Assembly (NCBI GenBank): GCA_035651995.1
Contig: DASRER010000002.1
Location: forward strand, 310,001 to 374,000
Direction of reading: 5' to 3'
From: Terriglobales bacterium
GTDB taxonomy: Bacteria; Acidobacteriota; Terriglobia; Terriglobales; Acidobacteriaceae
DNA: 64,000 bases
Shown piece after piece: positions 16,232-25,091 of this stretch. Both the position numbers and the translations under genes were made by a program. Within the stretch, counting starts at the first letter, position 1. The number at the start of each line of letters is the position of its first letter. A model generated the notes under the pieces. The model saw only the letters and a program-made list of their open reading frames with translations. It was not told the DNA's origin and made no database searches.

Positions 16232-19200
16232 ATGGGCTACATCGAACTCCATGCCCGCTCCGCATTCAGCTTCCTGGAGGGTGCGTCGCTTCCGGGGGCG
16301 CTGGCCGGCGTGTGCGCTGAGCAAGGCATGCCGGCGATGGCGCTGCTGGACCGGGACGGCGTTTATGGCGCGCCACGGTTTCATCTGGCGGCGAAGAAGT
16401 TGGGGGTCAAGGCGCACATCGGGGCGGAAGTGACTACGTCGGTTTCACGTTTTCCGTTTCACGTTTCCCGAACCGCTCCTGATGAGCAACGTGAAACCAG
16501 AAGCGTGAAACGTGAAACCTTCTTCCGCCTTCCCCTCCTCGTTGCCTCCCGCGGCGGCTACCAGAACCTCTGCCGTCTGATCACCCGCATGAAGCTCCGC
16601 GCGCCGAAGATTCCGCTGGAATCGCGTCCGGAGACGTTCGCGTCGGCGACGCTGGAGGAAGCTGCCGGGTTTTCCAGCGGATTGATTTGCCTGACCGGCG
16701 GCCCTGAAGGTCCGCTGGCGGCGGCGCTGAGCGCGGGCGGCGAAGAGGCGGGACGCGAGTGCCTTGCCGGGCTGACAGAAATTTTTGGGCGCGAGGGCGT
16801 GTACGTCGAGTTGCAGCGGCACTTCGACCGCAACGAAGAAGCGCGCAACCAGGCGGCGCTCGGGCTGGCGCGCAGTTTGAAGCTGCCTGTGGTGGCCACG
16901 AACGGCGTGTGTCATGCGACGGAAGCAGAGTGCGAACTGCTCGACGTCTTTACCGCCATCGGCGCGCACACCACGCTCGACGGAGCGGGGCGGCTACTGG
17001 CGCGCAACGGTGAGCGCAGGATCAAGCCGCCGTCGGAGATGGCGCGATTGTTTGCCGATCTGCCGGAGGCAATCGCGGCGACGGAAGAAATTTCTTCACG
17101 GCTGGAATTTTCGCTGGCGGATTTGGGATACGAGTTTCCGCGCTATCCGGCGCCGGACGGCGAAACGGAGATGTCGTTTCTGCGCAAGCGGACGGAAGAG
17201 GGCGCTCGCGAGCGTTATCAGGCCCGCGCGCGAACGGATTCGGACCGCAATCTCTGGGCGCGGGCGAAGCGTCAGATTGAGCGCGAGCTGGCGCTGATCG
17301 AAAAGCTGAAGCTGGCCGGCTACTTCCTGATCGTGTGGGACATCGTGCGCTTTTGCCGCGAGCAGGGGATCCTGGCGCAGGGGCGCGGCTCGGCGGCGAA
17401 CAGCGCGGTGTGCTACTCGCTGGGGATCACCGCGGTCGATCCGGTCGGGATGGAATTGCTGTTCGAGCGCTTCCTCTCGGAAGAGCGCGGCGAGTGGCCC
17501 GACATCGACCTCGACCTGCCGTCGGGCGACCGGCGCGAGCGCGTCATTCAGCACGTATACGAGCGCTACGGCAAGCTGGGCGCGGCGATGACGGCGAACG
17601 TCATCACGTATCGCGGGCGGCTGGCGGCGCGCGAGATGGGCAAGGCGCTGGGCTTCGATGAGGAGACGACGGGCAGACTGTCATCACTGGTCGGCTCGTG
17701 GGAATACAAAGATCCCGACGACACGCTGAAGCGCCAGTTCCGGCAGGCGGGGTTCGACCTGCGGCACCCGCGCATGCGGAAATTTTTTGAGCTGTGCCTG
17801 CGCGTGCAGGACCTGCCGCGGCATTTGGGACAGCACTCGGGCGGCATGGTGATCTGCCAGGGGCAACTGGATTCGGTGGCGCCGCTGGAACCGGCGTCGA
17901 TGCCCGGGCGCGTGGTGGTGCAGTGGGACAAAGACGACTGCGCCGACATGGGCATCATCAAGGTGGACCTGCTCGGGCTGGGCATGATGGCTGTGCTCGA
18001 AGATTCGCTTGGGCTGATCCGCGATCACTATCAAGAGGATGTCGATCTCGCCCAGTTGCCGGCCAACGATCCCGAGGTCTACGCGGCGCTGAAAAAAGCC
18101 GACACCGTCGGCATGTTCCAGATCGAGAGCCGCGCGCAGATGTCGTGCCTGCCGCGCATGAAGCCGGAGCGGTTTTACGACATCGTGGTGCAGGTGGCGA
18201 TCATCCGGCCGGGGCCGATCGTGGGCAAGATGGTGAACCCGTACCTGGAGCGGCGGCAGGGGCGGCAGAAAGTGGAGTATCCGCATCCGTCGCTGGAGCC
18301 GGTGCTGGAGCGAACGCTGGGCGTGCCGATCTTCCAGGAGCAGCTGCTGCGCATGGCCATGATTGCCGCTGGCTTTACCGGCGGCGAGGCGGAAGAACTG
18401 CGTCGCGCCTTCGGCTTCAAACGCGCCGAAGCGCGCATGGTGGACGTGGAGAAGAAACTGCGCGCGGGCATGCAGCGCAACGGCATCGAGCCGGCGGCGC
18501 AGGAGGCAATCCTGCACGCCATCACGTCGTTCGCGCTGTACGGGTTTCCCGAGTCGCACGCGGCCAGCTTCGCGCTGCTGGCGTATGCGAGCGCCTATTT
18601 GAAGTGCCATTACCTGGCCGCGTTCACCGCCGCCATGCTCAACAATCAGCCCATGGGCTTTTACGCGCCGGCCACGCTGGTGAAAGACGCGCAACGCCAC
18701 GGGCTGCGCGTGCTGCCGGTGGATGTTTGCCGCTCGGAATGGCTCTGCACTTTGGAAAAAACGCTTTCACCGCGGAGAAGCGGAGACGCAGAGGAAGGCG
18801 TTTCAGGTCCCACGTTCCGCGTTTCGCGCGCGTCATCGGGGCCACGCGAAACTCGAAACGCGAAACTCGAAACGCCCTGCATCTCCGTGTCTCCGCGTCT
18901 CCGCGGTGAAGAAGCTCTCGCCGTGCGGTTGGGGCTGCGCTACGTGCGCGGGATGCGCCAGGAGGCGGCGCAGGCGCTGGTGCGGGCGCGGCGGGAGCGG
19001 GCATTCGACTCGGTGGATGACCTGGTGCTGCGCGTGCCTGAGTTGCGGCGCCCGGAGTTGCTGATGCTGGCCGAGATTGGGGCGCTGAACTCAGTTGCCA
19101 GTTGCCGTTTGCCAGTTGCCAGTTACGTTTCCCGTTTCCCGTTTCACGTTTCACGAGAAGAGCAATCAGTCAGCTTCGAGCCGCGTTGCCATCCTGAAGA

Positions 19201-19870
19201 TCCGCAAACTGCAACGGCGCGTCGCGAAAGCAAGCGTGATGAGCGTCTTGGCCGCCTCGGGAAACGGGAAACGAGAAACGAACAACGATCCGCAACCGGC
19301 AACTGGCAACCGGCAACTGGCAACCTGTTTTCCCATCGTCGTGATGCCCTCTGGCAGGTGGAGCGGGCCACGCGTCCGGCGGGGCCGCTGCTCGAACGAG
19401 TGCCGCGGGCGCCGCACGAGCACGGCGAAGACGCAGACTCGCCGCTGGAACCGATGACGCACCAAGAGCGGCTGGTGGCCGACTATCACGGCACGGGGAT
19501 GACCGTTGGGCCGCATCCCATGGCGTTTCGACGCCGCGAACTTGCCGGCATGGGCGTGCGCAGCGCGATCGATCTGCCCAAGCTGCCGCACGGCAAGAAA
19601 GTGAAGTCGGCGGGATGCGTGATTGCGCGGCAACGGCCGGGAACGGCAAGCGGCTTCGTGTTCCTGAGCCTGGAAGATGAAACGGGAATCTCTAACGCGA
19701 TCATCACACCCGATCTGTTCGACCAGAACCGGTTTCTGCTGGTCAGCGAGCGATTTCTGCTGATTGAGGGCACGCTGCAGAACCAGGATGGAGTTGTTTC
19801 CGTGAAAGCCGACCGCGTGCGGCCGCTCAGCGTGACGCAGGCGGAGACGGTGTCGCACGATTTCCATTAG
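16232..19870 (+). CDS. dnaE2: error-prone DNA polymerase III alpha DnaE2 (ImuC) with three in-frame repeat insertions
   Basis: This is a 1212-residue C-family polymerase. I chose the ATG at 16232 (MGYIELHARSAFSFLEGAS, the PHP-domain start). An upstream TTG at 16169 would add residues encoded by the repeat. The polymerase core has RGSAANSAVCY and the acidic PDIDLDLPS motif. C-terminal helix-hairpin-helix and OB domains follow (KVKSAGCVIARQRPGTASGFVFLSLEDE). DnaE2 performs mutagenic translesion synthesis with ImuA and ImuB. Insertions at about residues 69-99, 842-893 and 953-1035 are translated heptamer hairpins; together they add about 150 residues and explain the excess over the usual about 1050. 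All are outside the catalytic core and none breaks the frame. Confidence 0.93.
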   Translation: MGYIELHARSAFSFLEGASLPGALAGVCAEQGMPAMALLDRDGVYGAPRFHLAAKKLGVKAHIGAEVTTSVSRFPFHVSRTAPDEQRETRSVKRETFFRLPLLVASRGGYQNLCRLITRMKLRAPKIPLESRPETFASATLEEAAGFSSGLICLTGGPEGPLAAALSAGGEEAGRECLAGLTEIFGREGVYVELQRHFDRNEEARNQAALGLARSLKLPVVATNGVCHATEAECELLDVFTAIGAHTTLDGAGRLLARNGERRIKPPSEMARLFADLPEAIAATEEISSRLEFSLADLGYEFPRYPAPDGETEMSFLRKRTEEGARERYQARARTDSDRNLWARAKRQIERELALIEKLKLAGYFLIVWDIVRFCREQGILAQGRGSAANSAVCYSLGITAVDPVGMELLFERFLSEERGEWPDIDLDLPSGDRRERVIQHVYERYGKLGAAMTANVITYRGRLAAREMGKALGFDEETTGRLSSLVGSWEYKDPDDTLKRQFRQAGFDLRHPRMRKFFELCLRVQDLPRHLGQHSGGMVICQGQLDSVAPLEPASMPGRVVVQWDKDDCADMGIIKVDLLGLGMMAVLEDSLGLIRDHYQEDVDLAQLPANDPEVYAALKKADTVGMFQIESRAQMSCLPRMKPERFYDIVVQVAIIRPGPIVGKMVNPYLERRQGRQKVEYPHPSLEPVLERTLGVPIFQEQLLRMAMIAAGFTGGEAEELRRAFGFKRAEARMVDVEKKLRAGMQRNGIEPAAQEAILHAITSFALYGFPESHAASFALLAYASAYLKCHYLAAFTAAMLNNQPMGFYAPATLVKDAQRHGLRVLPVDVCRSEWLCTLEKTLSPRRSGDAEEGVSGPTFRVSRASSGPRETRNAKLETPCISVSPRLRGEEALAVRLGLRYVRGMRQEAAQALVRARRERAFDSVDDLVLRVPELRRPELLMLAEIGALNSVASCRLPVASYVSRFPFHVSREEQSVSFEPRCHPEDPQTATARRESKRDERLGRLGKRETRNEQRSATGNWQPATGNLFSHRRDALWQVERATRPAGPLLERVPRAPHEHGEDADSPLEPMTHQERLVADYHGTGMTVGPHPMAFRRRELAGMGVRSAIDLPKLPHGKKVKSAGCVIARQRPGTASGFVFLSLEDETGISNAIITPDLFDQNRFLLVSERFLLIEGTLQNQDGVVSVKADRVRPLSVTQAETVSHDFH
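16440..16519. repeat. GTTTCAC heptamer hairpin in the dnaE2 PHP region
   Basis: The left arm is 16440-16469 (GTTTCAC, GTTTTCC, GTTTCAC, GTTTCCC) and the inverted right arm is 16487-16519. It splits the conserved HIGAE...RLPLLVA segment in frame. Confidence 0.88.
18767..18910. repeat. nested double hairpin in dnaE2
   Basis: The outer arms belong to the CACCGCGGAGA/TCTCCGCGGTG family (18767-18794 and 18881-18908). The inner arms belong to the GCGTTTC/GAAACGC family (about 18798-18830 and 18845-18876). The nesting implies two events or a composite element. Confidence 0.85.
19089..19325. repeat. large composite heptamer hairpin in dnaE2
   Basis: The left arm (19089-19156) runs CAGTTGC, CAGTTGC, CGTTTGC, then GTTTCCC and GTTTCAC heptamers. 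The right arm (19258-19325) is the inverse, with GAAAC words followed by GGCAACT words. An about 100-bp core separates them, and the whole is translated in frame. Confidence 0.88.
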
Positions 19871-19988
19871 CAGTCAGCACTCAGCAGTCAGCAGTCAGCC
19901 CCTGAACGGCTTCGGCGAGGGTGCGCACCTTCAGCCGGGTACGCGCAGAGGCTGAATGCTGATTGCTGAGTGCTGAGTGCTGACTCTG
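19871..19988. repeat. CAGCACT heptamer hairpin, right of the mutasome cassette
   Basis: The left arm is 19871-19904, the right arm 19950-19988, and the loop about 45 nt. It is the same word family and architecture as the hairpin at 13023-13132, so the two bracket imuA-imuB-dnaE2. Confidence 0.9.
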
Positions 19989-20092
19989 AAATCCACAAGC
20001 AAACGCGGTATATTTGGATCGATCTGCACTTGTTCCTGCGCCGGCCCGTGCCGGTGCGAGACTTTCCCCTCAAATGCAGAGGAGTTTTTGCC

Positions 20093-20308
20093 GTGTCGAG
20101 TACGCCGAAGAGAGTCCGCACGCCCCGCGCTACCACGTCCCGGGTAAAATCCGCCAAGACCGCGCCTGAGAACGGCACGCAAATCCCGGTGGAAGACATG
20201 ATCCGCGTGCGCGCGTATCAGCTGTGGGAACAGCGCGGCCGCCAGGATGGATCGGCCGAGCAGGACTGGCTGCTGGCCGAAGCCGAAGTGCGCGGGCGAA
20301 GCGCATAA
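20093..20308 (+). CDS. DUF2934 family small protein
   Basis: This is a 71-residue protein whose C-terminal half (IRVRAYQLWEQRGRQDGSAE, then DWLLAEAEV) matches the DUF2934 pattern; the function is unknown. I chose the GTG at 20093 because GGAG lies 8 nt upstream. A longer frame from 19970 would read through the repeat hairpin. The basic N-terminal tail (KRVRTPRATTSRVKSAK) could bind nucleic acid. It sits between dnaE2 and a response regulator on the same strand. Confidence 0.8.
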   Translation: MSSTPKRVRTPRATTSRVKSAKTAPENGTQIPVEDMIRVRAYQLWEQRGRQDGSAEQDWLLAEAEVRGRSA

Positions 20309-20381
20309 ACAGGAATCCGCGCCGAAGTAGTTCCCGCCCGAGGAGACTTGTGCCTTGAGAAAGGTTTGCTGAGGCTGCCCA

Positions 20382-20759
20382 TTGACCGCTGACGGCAAGG
20401 AACATGTCCTGCTGCTCGACGACGACGCGCTGCAACTGCGCGTGCGCGCCATGGTGCTGGAGCAGGCGGGATACGGCGTGGCGACGGCCGAGTCGCTGGA
20501 TCGGGCGCTGGATCTGTTCAAGGCCGGCAGCGGCTTCAAGGCGGTGGTGACCGATCATCTGCTGGCGGGCGAAAATGGCGTGGAATTCGTGCGCCGTCTG
20601 CGGCAGATGGACGCTAACGTTCCCGTCATCGTCATCACCGGGCTTCCGTGGGCCGAAGGTGAGTACGCGGGCCTGAAGGTCACGTTTCTGTTCAAGCCCT
20701 GCCCGGCAGAGGAGCTGATTGCTGCCGTCCGGCAGAGCCGGCCCGCGGCCGCCCGCTAG
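20382..20759 (+). CDS. single-domain response regulator
   Basis: This is a 125-residue receiver domain with acidic triad D13-D15 (LLDDD), phosphoacceptor D58 (VVTDHL), the switch segment VIVITG and K105 (LFKPC). All receiver residues are present and there is no output domain. The start is TTG at 20382, since no ATG is available in frame before the first strand. It lies 73 bp after the DUF2934 gene. No cognate kinase is adjacent. Confidence 0.85.
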   Translation: MTADGKEHVLLLDDDALQLRVRAMVLEQAGYGVATAESLDRALDLFKAGSGFKAVVTDHLLAGENGVEFVRRLRQMDANVPVIVITGLPWAEGEYAGLKVTFLFKPCPAEELIAAVRQSRPAAAR

Positions 20760-20950
20760 CGAGCTGGCGTTTTGTCAGGCAAGCGCCATCCCTGGCGCGT
20801 CGCTTTCTGGCCGGGCACGCCGGTAAGGCGCCTCACAGCCGGATGCGTTCGCTTCCCGTAAGCTGCTTTCAGAGCGCTTCCGGAGCTGGATTCCAGCGGG
20901 CGCGCGCTTGCTGCATCCCGGAATCTCTGAAAAGATATTGGGGCCTTTTC

Positions 20951-22972
20951 ATGCCGCAAATTGGCAGCTTCGCCCTGCTTCTGGGACTCGCCCTGGCGGT
21001 TTACAGCCTGGGCGCGGGTGCGCTGGCACTTATGCGTCCCTCCGCCGGCATTGACCGGCTGGGCGAGACCGCGCGGCGCGCGGGAATCGCCACCTGGTTC
21101 GTTTTGACGGCCGCAGTCGTGTGCCTGGTGACGGCGGCGTTCACCAACGATTTTCGAATGGCATACATCTTCCACCACTCCAACCGCGCGCTGCCGGCGC
21201 CCTACAAGTTCGCGGCCCTGTGGTCGGGTCAGGAAGGTTCGTTGCTGTTCTGGTCGTGGCTGCTGGCGACGTACGGGCTGGTGCTGCGGCTGCGGCACAG
21301 GGTGGACACGCGGCTGGTGGCGCACGCCAGCGTGATCCTGGCGGCGGTGCAGGTCTTCTTCCTGCTGCTGATGAATTTTGCCGCGCATCCGTTCGCGGTG
21401 GTGGCGAACCCGCCGGCCGACGGCAACGGGCTGAACCCGCTGCTGCAGTATCCGGAGATGGTGATCCACCCGCCCATGCTCTACCTGGGCTACGTGGGAT
21501 TCACGGTGCCTTTTGCGTTCGCGCTGGGCGCGCTGATCATGCGGTATCCCGGCGAAAAGTGGATCCACATCACCCGCCGCTGGACGATGGTGACGTGGCT
21601 GTTTCTCACCTGCGGCATTTTTCTCGGCGCGCACTGGGCGTACTCGGTGCTGGGCTGGGGAGGCTACTGGGGATGGGACCCGGTGGAGAACGCTTCCCTG
21701 CTGCCTTGGCTCACCGGCACGGCCTTCCTGCACTCGGTCATGATGCAGGAGAAGCGCGGCATGCTGAAGGTGTGGAACATGTGGCTGATCTTCGCCACGT
21801 TCCTGCTGGCGATCTTCGGCACGTTCCTCACGCGCAGCGGACTGGTGAGTTCGGTGCACGCGTTCGCGCAATCTTCGATTGGCAACTGGTTCATTGTTTT
21901 TCTCGCGCTGACGATGTGCACGTGCCTGTTCTTCTTTCTGAAGAACCGCTCGCACCTGGTGAGCGAGCACTGGCTGGAGTCGCTGGTGTCGCGCGAGTCA
22001 AGTTTCCTGTTCAACAACCTGCTGCTGCTGGCGGCGTGTTTCGCGGTGTTGTGGGGAACGTTGTTCCCGGTGCTGTCGGAAGCCGTGCAGGGGACGAAGG
22101 TGACGGTTGGCCCGCCATTTTTCAATCGCGTAAACATTCCCATCGCCATGTTGCTGCTGCTGCTCACCGGCATTGGTCCGCTGCTGGCGTGGCGCAAGAC
22201 GAGCGCCGAGAGCCTGAAGCGCAACTTCACCTGGCCGGTGCTGGTCGCCATGGTGGCGACCGTGGCGCAGATCGCGATGGGGGTGCGGCCGTGGCAGGAC
22301 ATCGCGCAGTTCTACTCGCTGACGGCGGTGTCGCTGTCGGTGCTGGTGGCGGCGATCGTGATTTCCGAATTCATCCGAGGCGGGCGCGTGATCCGCGGGC
22401 ACACTGGCCAGCCGCTGCCCGCGGCCATGCTGCAACTGGCGCGCCGCAACACGCGCCGCTACGGCGGATACATCGTGCACTTCGGCGTGGTGGTGATCAT
22501 GATCGGTTTCGCCGGCGCCGCCTTCAATCAGGACAAAGAGCAGGAGCTGGGCTACGGCGACCAGATGACCATCGGCTCCTACACGATGGTTTGCCGGTCG
22601 TATACGCAGGACGACAATCCGAACTACTCCAACGAGTGGGCGATCCTCGACGTCTACAAGGGCGGGCAGCAGGTGGGGCAGATGTTTCCCGAGCGCCGCT
22701 TCTACAAGGCGAGCGAGACGGCGAGCACGATCGTGGCGAACCGCTCGACGCCGCGCGAAGACCTTTACCTTATTTATGCGGGACGGAATCCCGACACGGG
22801 CCGGCCGATCATCAAGGCGCGCGTGAATCCGCTGGTCATGTGGATCTGGACGGGCGTGTGGATCGTCGTGGCCGGAACGGTGTTCGCGCTGCTGCCGAAC
22901 CTTGCCGCGGCACGCGTGACCGCGCCGGCCCGGGCGCGGCATGAGCAGGTGCCGGTGGGAGCGGGGGACTGA
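20951..22972 (+). CDS. ccmF: cytochrome c-type biogenesis heme lyase CcmF
   Basis: This is a 673-residue, multi-spanning inner-membrane protein. The tryptophan-rich WWD heme-handling motif (WGGYWGWDPVENAS) is at about residues 226-239, and HPPMLYLGY lies at about 163-171. CcmF ligates heme to the CxxCH motifs of apocytochromes in system I maturation. I chose the ATG at 20951 (MPQIGSFALL); the longer frame from 20843 has no support. It is the first gene of a tight operon: its TGA overlaps the next ATG by one base. ccmABCDE are not in this window. Confidence 0.93.
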   Translation: MPQIGSFALLLGLALAVYSLGAGALALMRPSAGIDRLGETARRAGIATWFVLTAAVVCLVTAAFTNDFRMAYIFHHSNRALPAPYKFAALWSGQEGSLLFWSWLLATYGLVLRLRHRVDTRLVAHASVILAAVQVFFLLLMNFAAHPFAVVANPPADGNGLNPLLQYPEMVIHPPMLYLGYVGFTVPFAFALGALIMRYPGEKWIHITRRWTMVTWLFLTCGIFLGAHWAYSVLGWGGYWGWDPVENASLLPWLTGTAFLHSVMMQEKRGMLKVWNMWLIFATFLLAIFGTFLTRSGLVSSVHAFAQSSIGNWFIVFLALTMCTCLFFFLKNRSHLVSEHWLESLVSRESSFLFNNLLLLAACFAVLWGTLFPVLSEAVQGTKVTVGPPFFNRVNIPIAMLLLLLTGIGPLLAWRKTSAESLKRNFTWPVLVAMVATVAQIAMGVRPWQDIAQFYSLTAVSLSVLVAAIVISEFIRGGRVIRGHTGQPLPAAMLQLARRNTRRYGGYIVHFGVVVIMIGFAGAAFNQDKEQELGYGDQMTIGSYTMVCRSYTQDDNPNYSNEWAILDVYKGGQQVGQMFPERRFYKASETASTIVANRSTPREDLYLIYAGRNPDTGRPIIKARVNPLVMWIWTGVWIVVAGTVFALLPNLAAARVTAPARARHEQVPVGAGD

Positions 22973-23487
22973 TGCGGTGGTCGGTCATTGGTCGCTGGCC
23001 GTTGGCCAAGAACAAGAAGCTCGCCGCGGTCGCGGCCGTCGCGCTCCTCCTGGTTCTCACCATGGGCGCAGGCGATGACGCCACGCGGTTCAATTCACTC
23101 GGACATCGGATGATCTGCGCGTGCGGATGCAACCAGATCCTGCTGGAGTGCAATCACGTGGGCTGCACCTACTCCGACAGGATGCGCAACGAGCTGAGCA
23201 CGGCGCTTACGCGCGGCGACAGCGACGACCTGGTGCTGCAAGGCTTTGTGCAGAAGTATGGCGCGACCGTGCTCTCGGCGCCGACCACGACCGGGTTCAA
23301 TCGCGTGGCCTGGATCATGCCGTTCGCCGTGCTGGCCGCGGGGACGTGGCTGGCGGTGATGTTCGCGCGCCGGTGGCAAGGGCGCGTGGTAACGCGCGGC
23401 GCCGGCGCCGATCTGGGCGAGATTGACATTGCCGGCATGGACGTGGAGGCGCTGCGCCGCCGCGCACGCGAGGAGACGCAACTATGA
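22972..23487 (+). CDS. ccmH: CcmH/NrfF-type cytochrome c maturation thiol protein
   Basis: This is a 171-residue membrane-anchored protein with an N-terminal signal/TM (18-33), a cysteine-rich segment C49-A-C51-G-C53...C60...C65 and a C-terminal TM (about 110-127). CcmH reduces or presents apocytochrome cysteines to CcmF. The classical LRCxxC motif is replaced by a CxCxC arrangement. The first ten residues are encoded by heptamer-like sequence (GGTCATT, GGTCGCT, GGCCGTT at 22979-23007), so the start of the gene may have been remodelled by a repeat. It overlaps ccmF by 1 bp and the next gene by 4 bp. Confidence 0.88.
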   Translation: MRWSVIGRWPLAKNKKLAAVAAVALLLVLTMGAGDDATRFNSLGHRMICACGCNQILLECNHVGCTYSDRMRNELSTALTRGDSDDLVLQGFVQKYGATVLSAPTTTGFNRVAWIMPFAVLAAGTWLAVMFARRWQGRVVTRGAGADLGEIDIAGMDVEALRRRAREETQL

Positions 23488-23780
23488 TCGCCGCCATTTG
23501 CGCTGCCATGACGCTGGCCGTCGCGGTCTATGTCTTCTACCTGCGCGACAACGACACGGCGGGAGCGGAAAAGTCGCGGCTCGCATTTCTGCGCGAGCGT
23601 AAAGACGTGGTCTACGAGAATCTGCGCGACCTGAACTTCGAGTACCAGGCCGGCAAGCTGCCCGAAGCCGATTACCAGGCAATGCGCGCGTCGCTGGAAA
23701 ACGAAGCGGTGGCGCTGCTGGCCGAGATCGAGCGCCTGGAAGCCGACCCTGAAGCTGTTGCGGCCGAGACCTGTTCATGA
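23484..23780 (+). CDS. CcmI-like small membrane protein
   Basis: This 98-residue protein has an N-terminal TM helix (about 2-20) followed by a coiled-coil-forming helical region (RKDVVYENLRDLNFEYQ...). It resembles the N-terminal segment of CcmI, the apocytochrome chaperone, but lacks its TPR domain. ATGA overlaps on both sides make it part of the ccmF operon. The pattern LxxLxxxxxAGKLPExDY recurs at the C-terminus of the next gene. Confidence 0.75.
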   Translation: MIAAICAAMTLAVAVYVFYLRDNDTAGAEKSRLAFLRERKDVVYENLRDLNFEYQAGKLPEADYQAMRASLENEAVALLAEIERLEADPEAVAAETCS

Positions 23781-25060
23781 AGCCATCTTTTTTCTTGCTG
23801 CGAGTTCTTGCATCGGCGGTGCTGCTCTCGGCCGCCGCATCCGGCGACATCACCGGAAAAGTCACCAATGCCACCACGGGCAAGCCGGCCGCCGGCGACG
23901 ACGTGGTGCTGCTGCGTCTGAGCCAGGGCATGGACGAGATTGCGCGCACCAAGACCGACGCGCGCGGCCAGTTCACGCTCAAGGTCAGCGATGCCGGCGC
24001 GCCGCACCTGGTGCGCGTAAGCCACGGCGGCGTGAACTACCACAAGGCCGCGCCTCCGGGAACCACGACCGCGGACGTCGAGGTGTACGACGCCGCGCCG
24101 AAGCTGGACGGCATTTCCGCCACGGTGAACGTTGTGCGCTTCTCGGCGACGGGCGATCAGTTGCAGGTCATCGAGCTGTTCGCGTTGAAGAATGATTCGT
24201 CGCCGCCGAAGACGCTGATGTCCGACAAGACCTTCGAACTCGATCTCCCCGAAGGCGCGGTGGTGGACAGCTCGATGGCCGCGGGGCCGGGCGGCATGCC
24301 GGTTACATCCTCGCCAGTTCCGGATGAAGGAAAGAAGGGCCGCTATTACTACGTCTTCCCGCTGCGCCCCGGCGAGACGCGCTTCCAGCTCAGCTACCAC
24401 CTGCCCTACAACGGTAAGGCGAGCTTCGCGCCGACGGCGCTCTACAACATGGAGCACTTCGTGGTGATGCTGCCCAAGTCCATGGAGTTCAGGCCGGCCG
24501 ATCGGCAACAATTTTCGCCGATGCAGGAAGATGCGAGCGCGAACACGCAGGTCGCTACGGCCGTGAAGGCGGGCGACAAGCTGGCGTTCAGCATCTCGGG
24601 CAGCGGCGAGTTTCCGCGCGAGCAGCAGGGTGGCGGCGAAGAGCCGGCGGGCGCGACCAGCAACGACGCGCGTCCCGGCGGCGGGCTGGGTCCGCCGTCG
24701 GAGCAGCCGGACCCGCTAAAGCAGTATCGGTGGTACATCCTGGGAGCGCTGGCGTTGGCGCTGGCAGCGGGCGCGGTGTATGTGCTGCGGCGCGGGCCGG
24801 CGAGTGCACCGGCGCCGAGCTCGACGCCTGCGACGGCGGTGCAGGGCCGCGGAGTGGCGCGAACGGCGACCCCGGCTTCCGCGAATGGCAATGCGCGCTC
24901 CGCGGCCATCATGGACGCGCTCAAGGAAGAGTTGTTCCAGTTGGAAGTGGATCGCGCCCAGGGAAGCATTTCGCCGGCGGACTACGCCGAAGCCAAGGCG
25001 GCGCTGGATCTGACCATGCGGCGCGCGCTGGAGCGCGGGAAGAAGACCGCGAAGGTTTAG
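23777..25060 (+). CDS. exported carboxypeptidase-regulatory-like (Ig-fold) protein with C-terminal TM and CcmI-like helix
   Basis: This is a 427-residue protein. The signal peptide (1-22) is followed by a carboxypeptidase-regulatory-like beta-sandwich (GDITGKVTNATTGKPA), a larger beta domain to about 290, a Gly/Pro linker, a TM helix (about 318-338), and a cytoplasmic-side helical tail. That tail (ALKEELFQLEVDRAQGSIS) aligns with the CcmI-like neighbour. It overlaps that gene by 4 bp, which suggests a role in cytochrome c maturation or cell-envelope assembly. The exact function is unknown. Confidence 0.75.
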   Translation: MKPSFFLLRVLASAVLLSAAASGDITGKVTNATTGKPAAGDDVVLLRLSQGMDEIARTKTDARGQFTLKVSDAGAPHLVRVSHGGVNYHKAAPPGTTTADVEVYDAAPKLDGISATVNVVRFSATGDQLQVIELFALKNDSSPPKTLMSDKTFELDLPEGAVVDSSMAAGPGGMPVTSSPVPDEGKKGRYYYVFPLRPGETRFQLSYHLPYNGKASFAPTALYNMEHFVVMLPKSMEFRPADRQQFSPMQEDASANTQVATAVKAGDKLAFSISGSGEFPREQQGGGEEPAGATSNDARPGGGLGPPSEQPDPLKQYRWYILGALALALAAGAVYVLRRGPASAPAPSSTPATAVQGRGVARTATPASANGNARSAAIMDALKEELFQLEVDRAQGSISPADYAEAKAALDLTMRRALERGKKTAKV

Positions 25061-25091
25061 GTTTTCTCAGGTTGCGCCACCCCTCATCCAG

